DNA of 41,764 nucleotides from Candidatus Omnitrophota bacterium. GTDB lineage: Bacteria > Omnitrophota > Gorgyraeia > Zapsychrales > Fredricksoniimonadaceae. The stretch's first letter is position 1; every line of letters starts with the position of its first letter. A model generated the notes under the pieces. It ran no database searches. It was not told the origin of the DNA and was given only the letters and a program-made list of their open reading frames with translations. The position numbers were made by a program, and so were the translations under genes. The stretch lies in contig JABDGZ010000013.1 in assembly GCA_013285735.1 (NCBI GenBank), positions 136 to 41,899 of the forward strand, in the 5' to 3' direction. Below, one piece after another: positions 9,151 through 17,417 of this stretch.

Positions 9151-10118
9151 ATATCTATTGTGCTGTAAGTATAGACACAGAGTGTGATCAGGGTGTGCAA
9201 TGGCGGACTTTATCGCCAATGAAATTCACTTCTGTCACAGACGTGATCCCTAATGTCCTTCAAAAGATTTTCTTAAAACATGGAGTTATGTCAACGTATT
9301 TATTAAGCCCGGAGGTTTTAGAAAATCCAGCATGCGTGGATGTTTTAAAATCATTACCGCATGTTGAGCTGGGGAGTCATTTGCATGGTGAGTTTGTAGA
9401 GCCTTTAAGAAAGCCCGTAGGTGCATCCATCAGTGATTTTCAAGCCATGTACCCTCCTGAAATTGAAGCAGCTAAAATGGCTAATTTAACCCGTCTTTTT
9501 GAAGAAAAAATGGGGTTTAAGCCAACCTCTTTTCGGGCAGGGCGTTGGGGGATTAGTCCGCATAGTTTTAAGATATTAGAAGATTTAGGTTATCTGGTTG
9601 ATTCCAGTGTGACGCCATATTTTACCTGGAAATTTCCCAATCATATCCTTGATTATAAAACAGCCCTTGATGTCCCGTATTTTACATCAGCAGAGAATTT
9701 GCTGGTCCAAGGGAAGATGCGATTACTTCAGGTTCCGGTCACCATCGTTTCGCATTACGGGCACATGTTTAATAAGAGTAGTCCTTATTTGCCAGGCTTT
9801 GCCAAAGAGATTTTAATCAAAATCCCGTTGTGGAGACCAATGTGGCTTCGGCCGACCTACAGTGATTTTAATCAGATGAAACACGTGATTGATACGTATA
9901 TTTCTTCTCACAGCGATGAGCAAGATATTGTTTTGAACATGATGTTCCATAGTGTTGAAATATTGCCCGAAGAGAATCCTTATAATTTTGATCAAAAAAG
10001 GATCGGCCTTTTTTTAAATAACATGGAAAAGACTTTTGAATATATGCATAAGCGCGGTGTTAAATTTTTAGGTTTGAGTGATATTCATCCTATTTTTGAA
10101 AATAGACTAGTATTATAA
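9147..10118 (+). CDS. Polysaccharide deacetylase-like protein (divergent)
   Basis: A 323-aa protein starting [16 protein letters not shown], overlapping the upstream gene by ATGA. SIDTECD occupies the position of the NodB-domain TFDD motif, GSHLHGEF (about residue 88) resembles the metal-binding His motif, and SFRAGRWGIS resembles motif 3 (RxPY/RxxxW). The C-terminus has MMFHSVE and a second conserved His region. CE4 enzymes remove N- or O-acetyl groups from glycans, and this divergent subgroup is common in exopolysaccharide loci. The divergent motifs leave activity uncertain. It is the last gene before the hairpin-rich gap. Confidence 0.78.
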   Translation: MNIYCAVSIDTECDQGVQWRTLSPMKFTSVTDVIPNVLQKIFLKHGVMSTYLLSPEVLENPACVDVLKSLPHVELGSHLHGEFVEPLRKPVGASISDFQAMYPPEIEAAKMANLTRLFEEKMGFKPTSFRAGRWGISPHSFKILEDLGYLVDSSVTPYFTWKFPNHILDYKTALDVPYFTSAENLLVQGKMRLLQVPVTIVSHYGHMFNKSSPYLPGFAKEILIKIPLWRPMWLRPTYSDFNQMKHVIDTYISSHSDEQDIVLNMMFHSVEILPEENPYNFDQKRIGLFLNNMEKTFEYMHKRGVKFLGLSDIHPIFENRLVL

Positions 10119-10138
10119 GCTTTATGAAATACATGGAC

Positions 10139-10280
10139 GGATGACACTGGTATATTGTTCTGGCTAAAATCTTTGTTCACGCTGGTAACGTTGTTTCCCA
10201 AATTTGAGGTCACGCGTTAAGTCCAGCCGAATGCAACGGTCCAGATTTTTATACGCCAGAACAACATACCAGTATCATCC
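10139..10280 (+). repeat. Long imperfect hairpin (142 nt), element C
   Basis: The outer arms GGATGACACTGGTATATTG and the matching far end (CATACCAGTATCATCC) pair over about 26 bp up to TTCTGGC/GCCAGAA, with only two visible mismatches. An inner pairing GCTGGTAACG with CGTTA/CCAGC continues the stem. It sits 20 nt after a deacetylase stop codon with no T-run, so it is not a textbook terminator. It shares the size and layout of the next element but not its core sequence. Confidence 0.75.
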
Positions 10281-10315
10281 TGCGCAAGAGTTGCATTGCA
10301 TGACAAGTTTGAGAA

Positions 10316-10534
10316 GGCTGATACCGATGTATTAGTTATGGCTAAGGTTATGGTATTGTTTCCGAAACATTCAGGGATTTTTGGCCAAATGTCTGCGAGG
10401 ATTTACAACAATTTTTTTCCAAATGAAGAGAATCTTTAGAAAAAAATTGTTGTAAACCGAAGCAGACGGCCAAAATATCCCGTTTCGGAAACAATACCAT
10501 AACCTTAGCCATCTACAACATATTGGTGTCAGCC
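10316..10534 (+). repeat. Long hairpin element, family A copy 1 (219 nt)
   Basis: A near-continuous inverted repeat: the GGCTGATACC arm pairs with GGTGTCAGCC, and GGCTAAGGTTATGGTATTG pairs with its exact complement across the element. The central core (about 10383-10472) contains ATGTCTGCGAGGATTTAC, an apical loop with GAAGAGAATCTTTAG and TAAACCGAAGCAGACGGCC. The same core occurs in reverse orientation at 31576-31746 with different but complementary stem sequences. The element ends about 30 nt before the ATG at 10565 and supplies the spurious TTG start of the ORF-track entry. Confidence 0.85.
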
Positions 10535-10564
10535 TACGAAAGAAGAAGGGGCAGGGAAGAATTC

Positions 10565-11197
10565 ATGACAGAATGGTTAACTAAACTTGAACGGTTCATC
10601 CTAAGCTTACAATACGGATTTAAAGTGCCGGATTATGATGGGATGATGAATGCTAAAAAGTGCCAGTTCTTGTGGCAGATGGTGAACACGTATAAAGGTC
10701 CTAAGGGAATAATTTTGGAAATTGGTTCCTGGCGAGGATGTTCTACTTCTTGGCTTGCAGTGGCAGGCCAGCGGCTGGGGTTTAAACAAGTGATTGCCAT
10801 TGATCTTTTTACAGGGACGCCTTCATGGGGACTTGAGAACAAAAATACCTATGATGTCTTTATAAAACGGATGCAAAGCAATCATTTAGACTTCTTTGTG
10901 AAGGCGATCGTGGGGGATTCCAAGGAAGTCATAAAGTCGTTTCATTTGCCAGAAGGGATTTCTATCCTGCACATTGACGGCGACCACGAATATGTTGCTG
11001 TTAAAGCAGATATTGAAAATTATAGCCCTTTGTTAAATAAGGATGGAATTCTTATTATAGATGATTACGATTCCCAGCACCCTGATGTTGTTCGTGCGAC
11101 CAGGGAATTGTTAGATTCAGGTGGTTTTAAGAAAATAGCAGAAGTTGAGGAGATACCAGACAAAGGTTATGGCAGTATAGCTTTGAGGAAAATATGA
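10565..11197 (+). CDS. Class I SAM-dependent methyltransferase
   Basis: About 210 aa. The ORF-track start (10523, TTG) lies inside the hairpin. The ATG at 10565 (MTEWLTKLERFIL) is preferred because it follows a purine-rich AGGGAAGA stretch. Methyltransf_24-like motifs are GIILEIGSWRGCSTSWLA (motif I, SAM-binding glycine loop), VIAIDLFTG (motif II) and SILHIDGDHEY with ILIIDDYDSQHPDV (metal/acceptor side). Such enzymes often O-methylate sugars in surface glycans. It overlaps the next gene by ATGA, so transcription probably continues past or restarts after the hairpins. The acceptor is unknown. Confidence 0.85.
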   Translation: MTEWLTKLERFILSLQYGFKVPDYDGMMNAKKCQFLWQMVNTYKGPKGIILEIGSWRGCSTSWLAVAGQRLGFKQVIAIDLFTGTPSWGLENKNTYDVFIKRMQSNHLDFFVKAIVGDSKEVIKSFHLPEGISILHIDGDHEYVAVKADIENYSPLLNKDGILIIDDYDSQHPDVVRATRELLDSGGFKKIAEVEEIPDKGYGSIALRKI

Positions 11198-12225
11198 CAT
11201 TAATCAAAAAGGCCCAGGAGAGGATTTTAGAATTAGATGTTTTACGCGGCCTTGCTGCTTTTAGTGTTTTGTGTTTTCACTATACCACTGATTACACCGT
11301 CAATTATCTACCCGCGACACCGACCCTATTTCAATTCCCTTGGGGATGTTGGGGCGTTCAGCTCTTTTTTATGATCAGCGGCTTTGTTATTTTTATGACC
11401 TTAGAGAAAACAAAGACCCTGCTCGATTTTGTCGTTTCCAGGTTTTCCAGATTATATCCATGCTATTGGGCAGCAGTGATCCTGACATTTTCTGCTGTAA
11501 GTTTTTTTCATCTGCCAGGAAGAGAGATTTCATTTCATGATGCACTTATCAATACAAGCATGTTGCAGGACTGGTTTGGGGCTTCCCGGGTAGATAATGT
11601 GTATTGGACCCTGACAGTAGAGCTTTCTTTTTATATCGTTATGGGAATTCTTTTTAAAACGAAGATGTTGAAACATATAGAGATCTTAGGCTTGCTTTGG
11701 CTTGTTTTTATGGTTTGGAATATCCGTGTTTTTTTATTGATCATGCATTTTCATGTTCCTGTTTGGATCAAAACAACAGGTTTATTAAGGTATGGGAATT
11801 TATTCTTTGCGGGAATTCTATTTTATAATTTGAAGACCAAGGGAAGCACATGGTATAGGCATTTTGCTTTATTGATGTGTTTGGGTGTGCAATATATTTT
11901 CAGGGAAGAAATTAATCCTTTTGTAGTGCTTGGTTTTTTTGTTTCATTTTATCTTTTTATTTATGGCAAATTATCCTGGATTGTCAATAAACCAACGGTA
12001 TTTCTCGGCACGATTTCGTATAGTCTTTATTTAATTCATCAAAATATAGGGTTTATCATCATGCGTTATCTGTATTCTTTGCATCTAAATGCTTGGCTTA
12101 TTTTCATCATACCAACGTGCTGTTCAATCCTGATTGCCTCGGCCATTACCTTTGGTATTGAAAAGCCTGTGATGTATTTGATTAGGCAGAATTATAAACG
12201 TTTAATGGGGCCTCAAGGCGAATGA
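11194..12225 (+). CDS. Acyltransferase-3 family integral membrane O-acyltransferase
   Basis: A 343-aa multi-spanning membrane protein. The N-terminus ILELDVLRGLAAFSVLCFHYTTDY carries the family's R/H signature (DVLRGLA, FHY), and QLFFMISGFVIFMTL follows. About ten hydrophobic segments are visible and there is no C-terminal SGNH domain, so this is the short OafA/WecH-type form. These proteins transfer acetyl or other acyl groups to glycans across the inner membrane. It is coupled by ATGA overlaps to the methyltransferase upstream and the GT4 gene downstream. Confidence 0.92.
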   Translation: MTLIKKAQERILELDVLRGLAAFSVLCFHYTTDYTVNYLPATPTLFQFPWGCWGVQLFFMISGFVIFMTLEKTKTLLDFVVSRFSRLYPCYWAAVILTFSAVSFFHLPGREISFHDALINTSMLQDWFGASRVDNVYWTLTVELSFYIVMGILFKTKMLKHIEILGLLWLVFMVWNIRVFLLIMHFHVPVWIKTTGLLRYGNLFFAGILFYNLKTKGSTWYRHFALLMCLGVQYIFREEINPFVVLGFFVSFYLFIYGKLSWIVNKPTVFLGTISYSLYLIHQNIGFIIMRYLYSLHLNAWLIFIIPTCCSILIASAITFGIEKPVMYLIRQNYKRLMGPQGE

Positions 12226-13364
12226 GATCACTTTTTATCATCAACGATTTTCCCCCGATTTTAGGGGGGCAGTCTAATTATTATTTCAATCTGTGCAATG
12301 CTTTTCCTGAGGGAGAATTGATTATTTTGGCTCCCCGATGTAAGGATTTTGAGGCTTTTGATGCGACACACAAGCTTCCTATCATCCGTCGGTCTTATTT
12401 GGTCAATATCCCGGGGTTTGAAAAGTTATGTAAGATCTTTTTGCCTCTTATTTATAGTTTACCCCTTATAAGAAAAGAAAAAATAGGCTGTATTCATTGC
12501 GGCCATGTTCTTTCAACAGGGATTATCGGCCTTATTTTAAAGAAGTGCTTTAAGATGCCGTATGTTATCTACACGCATTCAGCAGATATTTTAGAATTTC
12601 AAAAATATTGGCCGATTAAGAAATTACTTCAAAGCATCTTGAACAATGCGGCTCAAGTTTCTTGTAACAGCCAATTTACTTATGACAAATTGCTCGACCT
12701 GGGCGTTGACAGCAAAAAGATTAAATTGATTTATCCCAAAACGGATTTCTTGAAATTCGATCGTTCGATAGAAACTGAATCAATCATTGATCGCTACAAT
12801 CTTGCCGGCAAGAAAATTATTTTAAGTATTAACCGTTTGATCGAGCGCAAAGGCAATGACATGATGATCCGGTCATTGCCTGCCATCCTTAAAGAAATTC
12901 CTAATGCCGTTTATATCATCGGAGGCCAAGGCCGCTATGAAGATAAACTTCAGGAAATGGTCAAAGAGTTTCATGTTGAGACAGAAGTTATTTTTGTGAA
13001 AAACTTAAGCAATGACGAGGTGATCAAATTTTATAAATCCTGCGATGTATTTGTGATGCCAAGCCGTACACTCAGGCAGGAAGATACGGAAGGTTTTGGA
13101 GTTGTTTTTCTGGAGGCTAATGCCTGCGGCAAGCCGGTGATTGGCGGCCGTTCCGGCGGCATTCCTGAAGCAGTGGCAGAAGGATACTCGGGTCTATTGG
13201 TTGATCCTCTCAAGGTGGATGAAATTGCTAAGGCCGTGATTAGTTTATTAAAGGATAAAGAGTATGCCCTTCGTTTAGGGGCACAAGGTAAAAAGCGCGT
13301 TCAAGAGCAATTTGATTCGCGATTTTATGTTAAAGATATCAAAGATCTGATGGATGGGATTTGA
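12222..13364 (+). CDS. GT4-family glycosyltransferase
   Basis: A 380-aa GT-B enzyme. The N-terminus MRSLFIINDFPPILGGQSNYYFNL has the FPP..GG loop of PimB-like GT4 enzymes. The C-terminal half shows ILSINRLIERKGNDMMIRSLP, and the EX7E motif EGFGVVFLE (about residues 290-298) is followed by ANACGKPVIGGRSGGIPEAV. The start overlaps the acyltransferase stop (ATGA). No membrane anchor is visible, so it acts as a peripheral cytoplasmic enzyme. Donor and acceptor unknown. Confidence 0.92.
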   Translation: MRSLFIINDFPPILGGQSNYYFNLCNAFPEGELIILAPRCKDFEAFDATHKLPIIRRSYLVNIPGFEKLCKIFLPLIYSLPLIRKEKIGCIHCGHVLSTGIIGLILKKCFKMPYVIYTHSADILEFQKYWPIKKLLQSILNNAAQVSCNSQFTYDKLLDLGVDSKKIKLIYPKTDFLKFDRSIETESIIDRYNLAGKKIILSINRLIERKGNDMMIRSLPAILKEIPNAVYIIGGQGRYEDKLQEMVKEFHVETEVIFVKNLSNDEVIKFYKSCDVFVMPSRTLRQEDTEGFGVVFLEANACGKPVIGGRSGGIPEAVAEGYSGLLVDPLKVDEIAKAVISLLKDKEYALRLGAQGKKRVQEQFDSRFYVKDIKDLMDGI

Positions 13365-14533
13365 TGGATACGCCGTTAAAAAAACGTGTGTTACATATTA
13401 TCACTCGCCTGGATCCGGGAGGGTCGTCGACCAATACCATTGAAACAGTGGCGCGTCTTGATCCCCAACGGTTTGAGGTTTTTTTAATTAGCGGCCTCAC
13501 CAAGGATGTGGATGGCAGTATTGAGGCGTCATTAAGGTCACGGAATATCCAATATGTTTTTTTTAATGATCTTCAAAGAGAAATCCGTCCCTGGAAAGAC
13601 CTCAAGGCCTTTATTCAACTGTATCGCTTGATGAAACAGAAGCATTTTGATATTGTCCACACCCATACTTCTAAAGCAGGGATTCTAGGGCGCTGGGCAG
13701 CCAAATGTGCCGGGGTCCCGATGATCATTCATACCCCGCACGGCCATGTTTTTTATGGTTATTTTTCGAAATTCCTGACATCCATTTTTATTTGGATCGA
13801 ACGCCTTACAGCCCGGATCACGGATCGGATCATTACCCTGACTAATCGGGGCAAGGAAGAACATATTGCTTTTAAAATAGGGCCAGCAGAAAAATTTGTA
13901 ACCATTTATAGCGGGATTGATGTGAATCCTAAATCAATTCATTCAGATTTAAAGGAACATCTGAAGAAACAATGGACGCTTCATGAAGGGGATTTTATTT
14001 TCGGGTCCGTTGGACGGCTGGATCCGATCAAAGGGACGTCCTATCTGATTGATGCTATGAGTCAAGTCGTCCAGAGTCATCCTAAAACCCAATTGCTTTT
14101 AGTCGGTGATGGGAGTCAGCGAGAGAAACTACAGAAGCAATGCTTAGGTCTAGGATTACAAGCGCATGTGAAGTTTACAGGATTTCAAAAAGACCCAGCT
14201 CCTTTTATAGAAATGATGGATGTTTTTGTTTTAGCGTCGCTTAATGAAGGGATGGGACGCGTTATATTAGAGGCTATGGTGTATGGCAAGCCGGTGATTG
14301 CCACCAAGGTTGGAGGTATTCCGGAACTTGTGGGCAATGGCAAGAACGGGTTTTTAGTCCCTCCCCAAGACGCTCATGCATTAAGTACAGCCATGATGGC
14401 CATGATCGAGCATCGCGGGCTTCGTGAAGAGATGGCCAAACAGGCAAAAGCAATAGTAGGGGCTCAATTTGATTTAGATAAAATGGTCAAGGACATTGAA
14501 TGTCTCTACGAAAAGGGTAAGGAGATTAGATGA
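13364..14533 (+). CDS. GT4-family glycosyltransferase
   Basis: About 389 aa. The preceding gene ends in TGATG, so the ATG at 13364 is chosen over the TTG at 13361. The N-terminus VLHIITRLDPGGSSTNTIETV has the DPGG acceptor loop, mid-protein VHTHTSKAGILGRWAAK and TPHGHVFYG are typical, and EGMGRVILEAMVYGKPVIATKVGGIPEL contains EX7E near residue 295. This arrangement resembles the WcaJ-neighbouring or capsular GT4 group. It overlaps the TylF-like methyltransferase gene by ATGA. Confidence 0.92.
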   Translation: MDTPLKKRVLHIITRLDPGGSSTNTIETVARLDPQRFEVFLISGLTKDVDGSIEASLRSRNIQYVFFNDLQREIRPWKDLKAFIQLYRLMKQKHFDIVHTHTSKAGILGRWAAKCAGVPMIIHTPHGHVFYGYFSKFLTSIFIWIERLTARITDRIITLTNRGKEEHIAFKIGPAEKFVTIYSGIDVNPKSIHSDLKEHLKKQWTLHEGDFIFGSVGRLDPIKGTSYLIDAMSQVVQSHPKTQLLLVGDGSQREKLQKQCLGLGLQAHVKFTGFQKDPAPFIEMMDVFVLASLNEGMGRVILEAMVYGKPVIATKVGGIPELVGNGKNGFLVPPQDAHALSTAMMAMIEHRGLREEMAKQAKAIVGAQFDLDKMVKDIECLYEKGKEIR

Positions 14534-15276
14534 TAAAAGAAAATATAAAGAGATTCTTAAGGACTTTTGGATACGATATCGTTCGAAAATTTCCTGATTT
14601 CCCCAGGGATTTTAAAAAAGATGAAATTGATATTATCCGTCAAGTAAAGGGGTACACTCTGACTAGTAACGAACGTTTATATACCTTGATCCACGCGGTA
14701 CGGTACTTGGTTAAGAAGGATATCCCCGGAGATATTGTTGAGTGCGGGGTTTGGAGGGGCGGTTCAATAATGGCCGCCATCAAGGTGCTTCAAGGTTTAA
14801 AGGATGAAAGAAGAAGCATGTATCTTTATGATACATTTGAAGGGATGGTTGCTCCTGGTGACCACGACACAAAAATTGATGGTACGAATGCCCAAGAAGC
14901 TTTTGAGAAATATAAAATCAACAAAGATAGTTCAACGTGGTGCCGGTCGGATATTGAGGAAGTCAAAGAAGCGCTGTACAGTACCGGTTATGATCGATCA
15001 AAAATACATTTTGTTAAAGGCAAGGTTGAGGAAACAATCCCTCAGATTATACCTGAGAAGATCGCCTTGCTTCGTTTGGATACGGATTGGTACGAATCCA
15101 CCAAACATGAGTTGGTCCATTTATTCCCGAGATTAGCTCCAGGAGGGGTATTGATTTTGGATGATTATGGCTCCTGGTTTGGGGCGCAAAAAGCAGTGAA
15201 TGAATATTTCTCAGAAAATAATATCAATATATTTTTGAGCCGGATCGATAATACCGGACGGGTGGCGATTAAATAA
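14530..15276 (+). CDS. TylF/MycF-family O-methyltransferase
   Basis: A 248-aa SAM- and metal-dependent methyltransferase of the macrocin O-methyltransferase group. Motifs: GDIVECGVWRGGSIMAAI (SAM binding), YLYDTFEGM, and LLRLDTDWYESTKHELVHLFPRLAPGGVLILDDYG, which supplies the metal-binding Asp residues (DTD, DDY). TylF and MycF methylate deoxysugar hydroxyls in macrolides; homologs in surface-glycan loci are thought to methylate glycan sugars. It overlaps the GT4 gene before it and ends directly against the next ATG, so it belongs to the same coupled array. Confidence 0.9.
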   Translation: MIKENIKRFLRTFGYDIVRKFPDFPRDFKKDEIDIIRQVKGYTLTSNERLYTLIHAVRYLVKKDIPGDIVECGVWRGGSIMAAIKVLQGLKDERRSMYLYDTFEGMVAPGDHDTKIDGTNAQEAFEKYKINKDSSTWCRSDIEEVKEALYSTGYDRSKIHFVKGKVEETIPQIIPEKIALLRLDTDWYESTKHELVHLFPRLAPGGVLILDDYGSWFGAQKAVNEYFSENNINIFLSRIDNTGRVAIK

Positions 15277-16359
15277 ATGGACATCTATGTAGAAGAAAAT
15301 ATTGATCGCATGGATCAAGACCAATGGAATGCCTTGGTCCAAAAGAACGCGGTTAATACCATTTTTCAAACCTACGCATTTAACCGTGCTGCCCAGGAAG
15401 TTTATGGCCGCAAGGATGGATCGTTTATTGTTTGTGTCAAGGATGGGGGTGAGTTAATAGCGATTTTTCCATTAATGCTCTCTGAGTTGAGAGGCAAACG
15501 TGTTTTGCAGTTTATAGCAGGAGAGAGGTCAGATTATGGCGATATATTATGCTCCCAACGACGGGAAGAGGTGCTCGAATTAATTTGGCAGTATCTTTTT
15601 TCCAGACGTAAAGAATGGGATGAGATTCATTTAAGCAATCTTCCTTTGGAGGCATCGTTTGCCACCTATATCAGCAAAAATGAAATTCTTAAACGCCTGT
15701 CCTTGCGCAGTTCTCAAGATGAAGCAGCCTATGTACGTCTAAAAGAGGATGAAGCTTATACGAAAAGTATTTTGAATAAAAAAAGGGTCAATACGTACAG
15801 GCATTCTCTTCAAAAGAATGGTTCTTACAAGGTGCTTCATTTAACTGACCCTCAAGATATTCAGCCTTATTTGGAAGATTTTTTTAGCCAGCATATAAAG
15901 CGTTGGCAAGGCACGGCGTATCCCAGTCTTTTCCATGACGAGAAGAATAAGCAGTTTTATCGTCGCCTTGTTCAAACTCTCCCTAAAGGCTGGATTACTT
16001 TTACTATTCTTCAGTGGGATAATCAGGCCTTGGCGTATCATTTTGGTTTTACGTATGGCAAGACCTTTATTTGGTATAAGCCTTCTTATAATGTGGCTTT
16101 TTTGAAGAGTTCTCCGGGGCAGGTGCTATTACAAGAATTGCTCGAATACGCCTGTGCCAAGGACTTTGATGAATTTGATTTTGGGGTAGGTAAGGAAGCG
16201 TTTAAATACCGTTTTTCAAATAAAATTCGCCGCAATAATTCTTTTAAGGTATTTTCTTCCCGTTCTGGGTATCTGTTACATTATGTTCCGCTAGCGCTTC
16301 AATGGCGATGGGGGAAATGCCTGTCCCCATTAGAAAAGTTTTTTGCGAAGCCGATCTAG
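15277..16359 (+). CDS. FemAB/CelD-like GNAT-fold N-acyltransferase
   Basis: A 360-aa protein of the Acetyltransf_6 / BioF2-like group. FQTYAFNRAAQEVYGR and FIVCVKDGGELIAIFPLML form the first GNAT half. YRHSLQKNGSYKV, then the second half with LAYHFGFTYGKTFIWYKPSYN, SPGQVLLQELLEYACAKDFDEFDFGVGKEAFKYRFSN, complete the fold. Homologs appear in cellulose (CelD) and exopolysaccharide clusters and in peptidoglycan bridge synthesis. Here it probably N-acylates an amino sugar. The start codon immediately follows the TylF stop. Its 3' end overlaps the convergent deacetylase gene by 30 nt. Confidence 0.87.
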   Translation: MDIYVEENIDRMDQDQWNALVQKNAVNTIFQTYAFNRAAQEVYGRKDGSFIVCVKDGGELIAIFPLMLSELRGKRVLQFIAGERSDYGDILCSQRREEVLELIWQYLFSRRKEWDEIHLSNLPLEASFATYISKNEILKRLSLRSSQDEAAYVRLKEDEAYTKSILNKKRVNTYRHSLQKNGSYKVLHLTDPQDIQPYLEDFFSQHIKRWQGTAYPSLFHDEKNKQFYRRLVQTLPKGWITFTILQWDNQALAYHFGFTYGKTFIWYKPSYNVAFLKSSPGQVLLQELLEYACAKDFDEFDFGVGKEAFKYRFSNKIRRNNSFKVFSSRSGYLLHYVPLALQWRWGKCLSPLEKFFAKPI

Positions 16360-17340
16360 GGTCCTGCGGGAGTTAAGCAGTTTGTTTTCAAAATTATCCA
16401 TTCCAACCAAATTAGATGTGCCTAAACGTTTTAAAGTAAATAGATCTGTAAGAGCGTCATTCGTTCCTGTGATCGTTGTCAAGGCACAGCAGAAGCCTGC
16501 TTCTTGCACACATTTTTTAGTTTGCTCATTAAAAGAATCTTCGCCTCCATAGGGATAACAAAACAGAGGGCAGTTTTTATTTAATTTTTCTTCAATGATT
16601 TTTTTAGGTGTAGTGATTTCTTTATCCATCAATTCAGATGTGCACAGTGCCAGGATGGGGTGAGAACAGGTGTGCGCCCCAAAGGTAATTAAGTTGCTTT
16701 GAGACATCTCCTGAATTTGCGGCCAGCTTAAAGCGCGATGGGTCAAGGGTGTGGTTTCATTGAACATTAGTTTTTGTTCAAGAGATTTTTCCATCTCATC
16801 AACAAACTCAAGCCGTTGGGTATGATCCAGGGATTTAAGCAGGATCTTGATATCATTGATAGCTTTTTTCTTGGCTTCATCAGAATTTAGATCAAATACG
16901 AGTTCTTCATTTTTTATGGGCATCCGTAAGGAGCTGTGCCGTGTTGTAAGAATGGCATATTCAATACGGTTGGGCCAGATAAATTGTTTTTGTTCGATAA
17001 AGTCCGTGGTCAAAAAGATAGTCGCTGGTGCATTAAATTCTTTCAGGAGAGGAAACCCTAAGGTGAAATTGCTTTCATAGCCGTCGTCAAAGGTAAGAAC
17101 AACCGCATTTTTAGGCAGAGTTGTTTTTGTAAGGACGTGCTCAACAAAGGTATCGAGCGGTATGATGGAGTAGTATTTTTTGAGGTATTCTAAATGTTTT
17201 TTAAAAGTTTGGATATGAAGGTGTTTGCCGTGATAATTTTCTAATTGATCATCTTGGTCAGTCAGACCATGGTACATGATAATGGCTGTTTGATGGCTGA
17301 AGAAAATTTGGTCAAGCCATCGGTAAAAGGTGGTATTCAA
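16330..17340 (-). CDS. Polysaccharide deacetylase (NodB/CE4 domain)
   Basis: The only minus-strand gene in the glycan locus, 336 aa. A canonical CE4 set is visible: AIIMYHGLTDQ near the N-terminus, VVLTFDDGYESN (motif 1), TFGAHTCSHP (motif 2, HxxxH) and FCYPYGGEDS (motif 3). Its start is TTG (17340) with GGAG 6 nt upstream on the minus strand. The NodB domain would remove N-acetyl groups, and no signal peptide is obvious. It is convergent with the FemAB-like gene (30-nt overlap) and divergent from the WbqC gene, so it has its own promoter in the 77-nt gap. Confidence 0.92.
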   Translation of the reverse strand: MNTTFYRWLDQIFFSHQTAIIMYHGLTDQDDQLENYHGKHLHIQTFKKHLEYLKKYYSIIPLDTFVEHVLTKTTLPKNAVVLTFDDGYESNFTLGFPLLKEFNAPATIFLTTDFIEQKQFIWPNRIEYAILTTRHSSLRMPIKNEELVFDLNSDEAKKKAINDIKILLKSLDHTQRLEFVDEMEKSLEQKLMFNETTPLTHRALSWPQIQEMSQSNLITFGAHTCSHPILALCTSELMDKEITTPKKIIEEKLNKNCPLFCYPYGGEDSFNEQTKKCVQEAGFCCALTTITGTNDALTDLFTLKRLGTSNLVGMDNFENKLLNSRRTLDRLRKKLF

Positions 17341-17353
17341 GGGAGTCTCCGCA

Positions 17354-17382
17354 TTGGCTAAAATCTTTATGAATTATATATT
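17354..17382 (+). promoter_or_regulatory. Candidate sigma-70-type promoter for the WbqC-epimerase-PIG-L-DegT group
   Basis: TTGGCT and TATATT separated by 17 nt in the short AT-rich gap between two divergent genes, about 35 nt before the WbqC ATG. The gap (17341-17417) must also hold the minus-strand deacetylase promoter. Placement by eye only. Confidence 0.4.
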
Positions 17383-17417
17383 ATAATGCCGCAAATTTGA
17401 TAAATTATATATGGAAT

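Noticed and set aside
10119-10300. Rho-independent terminator after the deacetylase gene
   Set aside because: The hairpin is far longer than usual and no T-run follows either arm; better described as a repeat or structured element.
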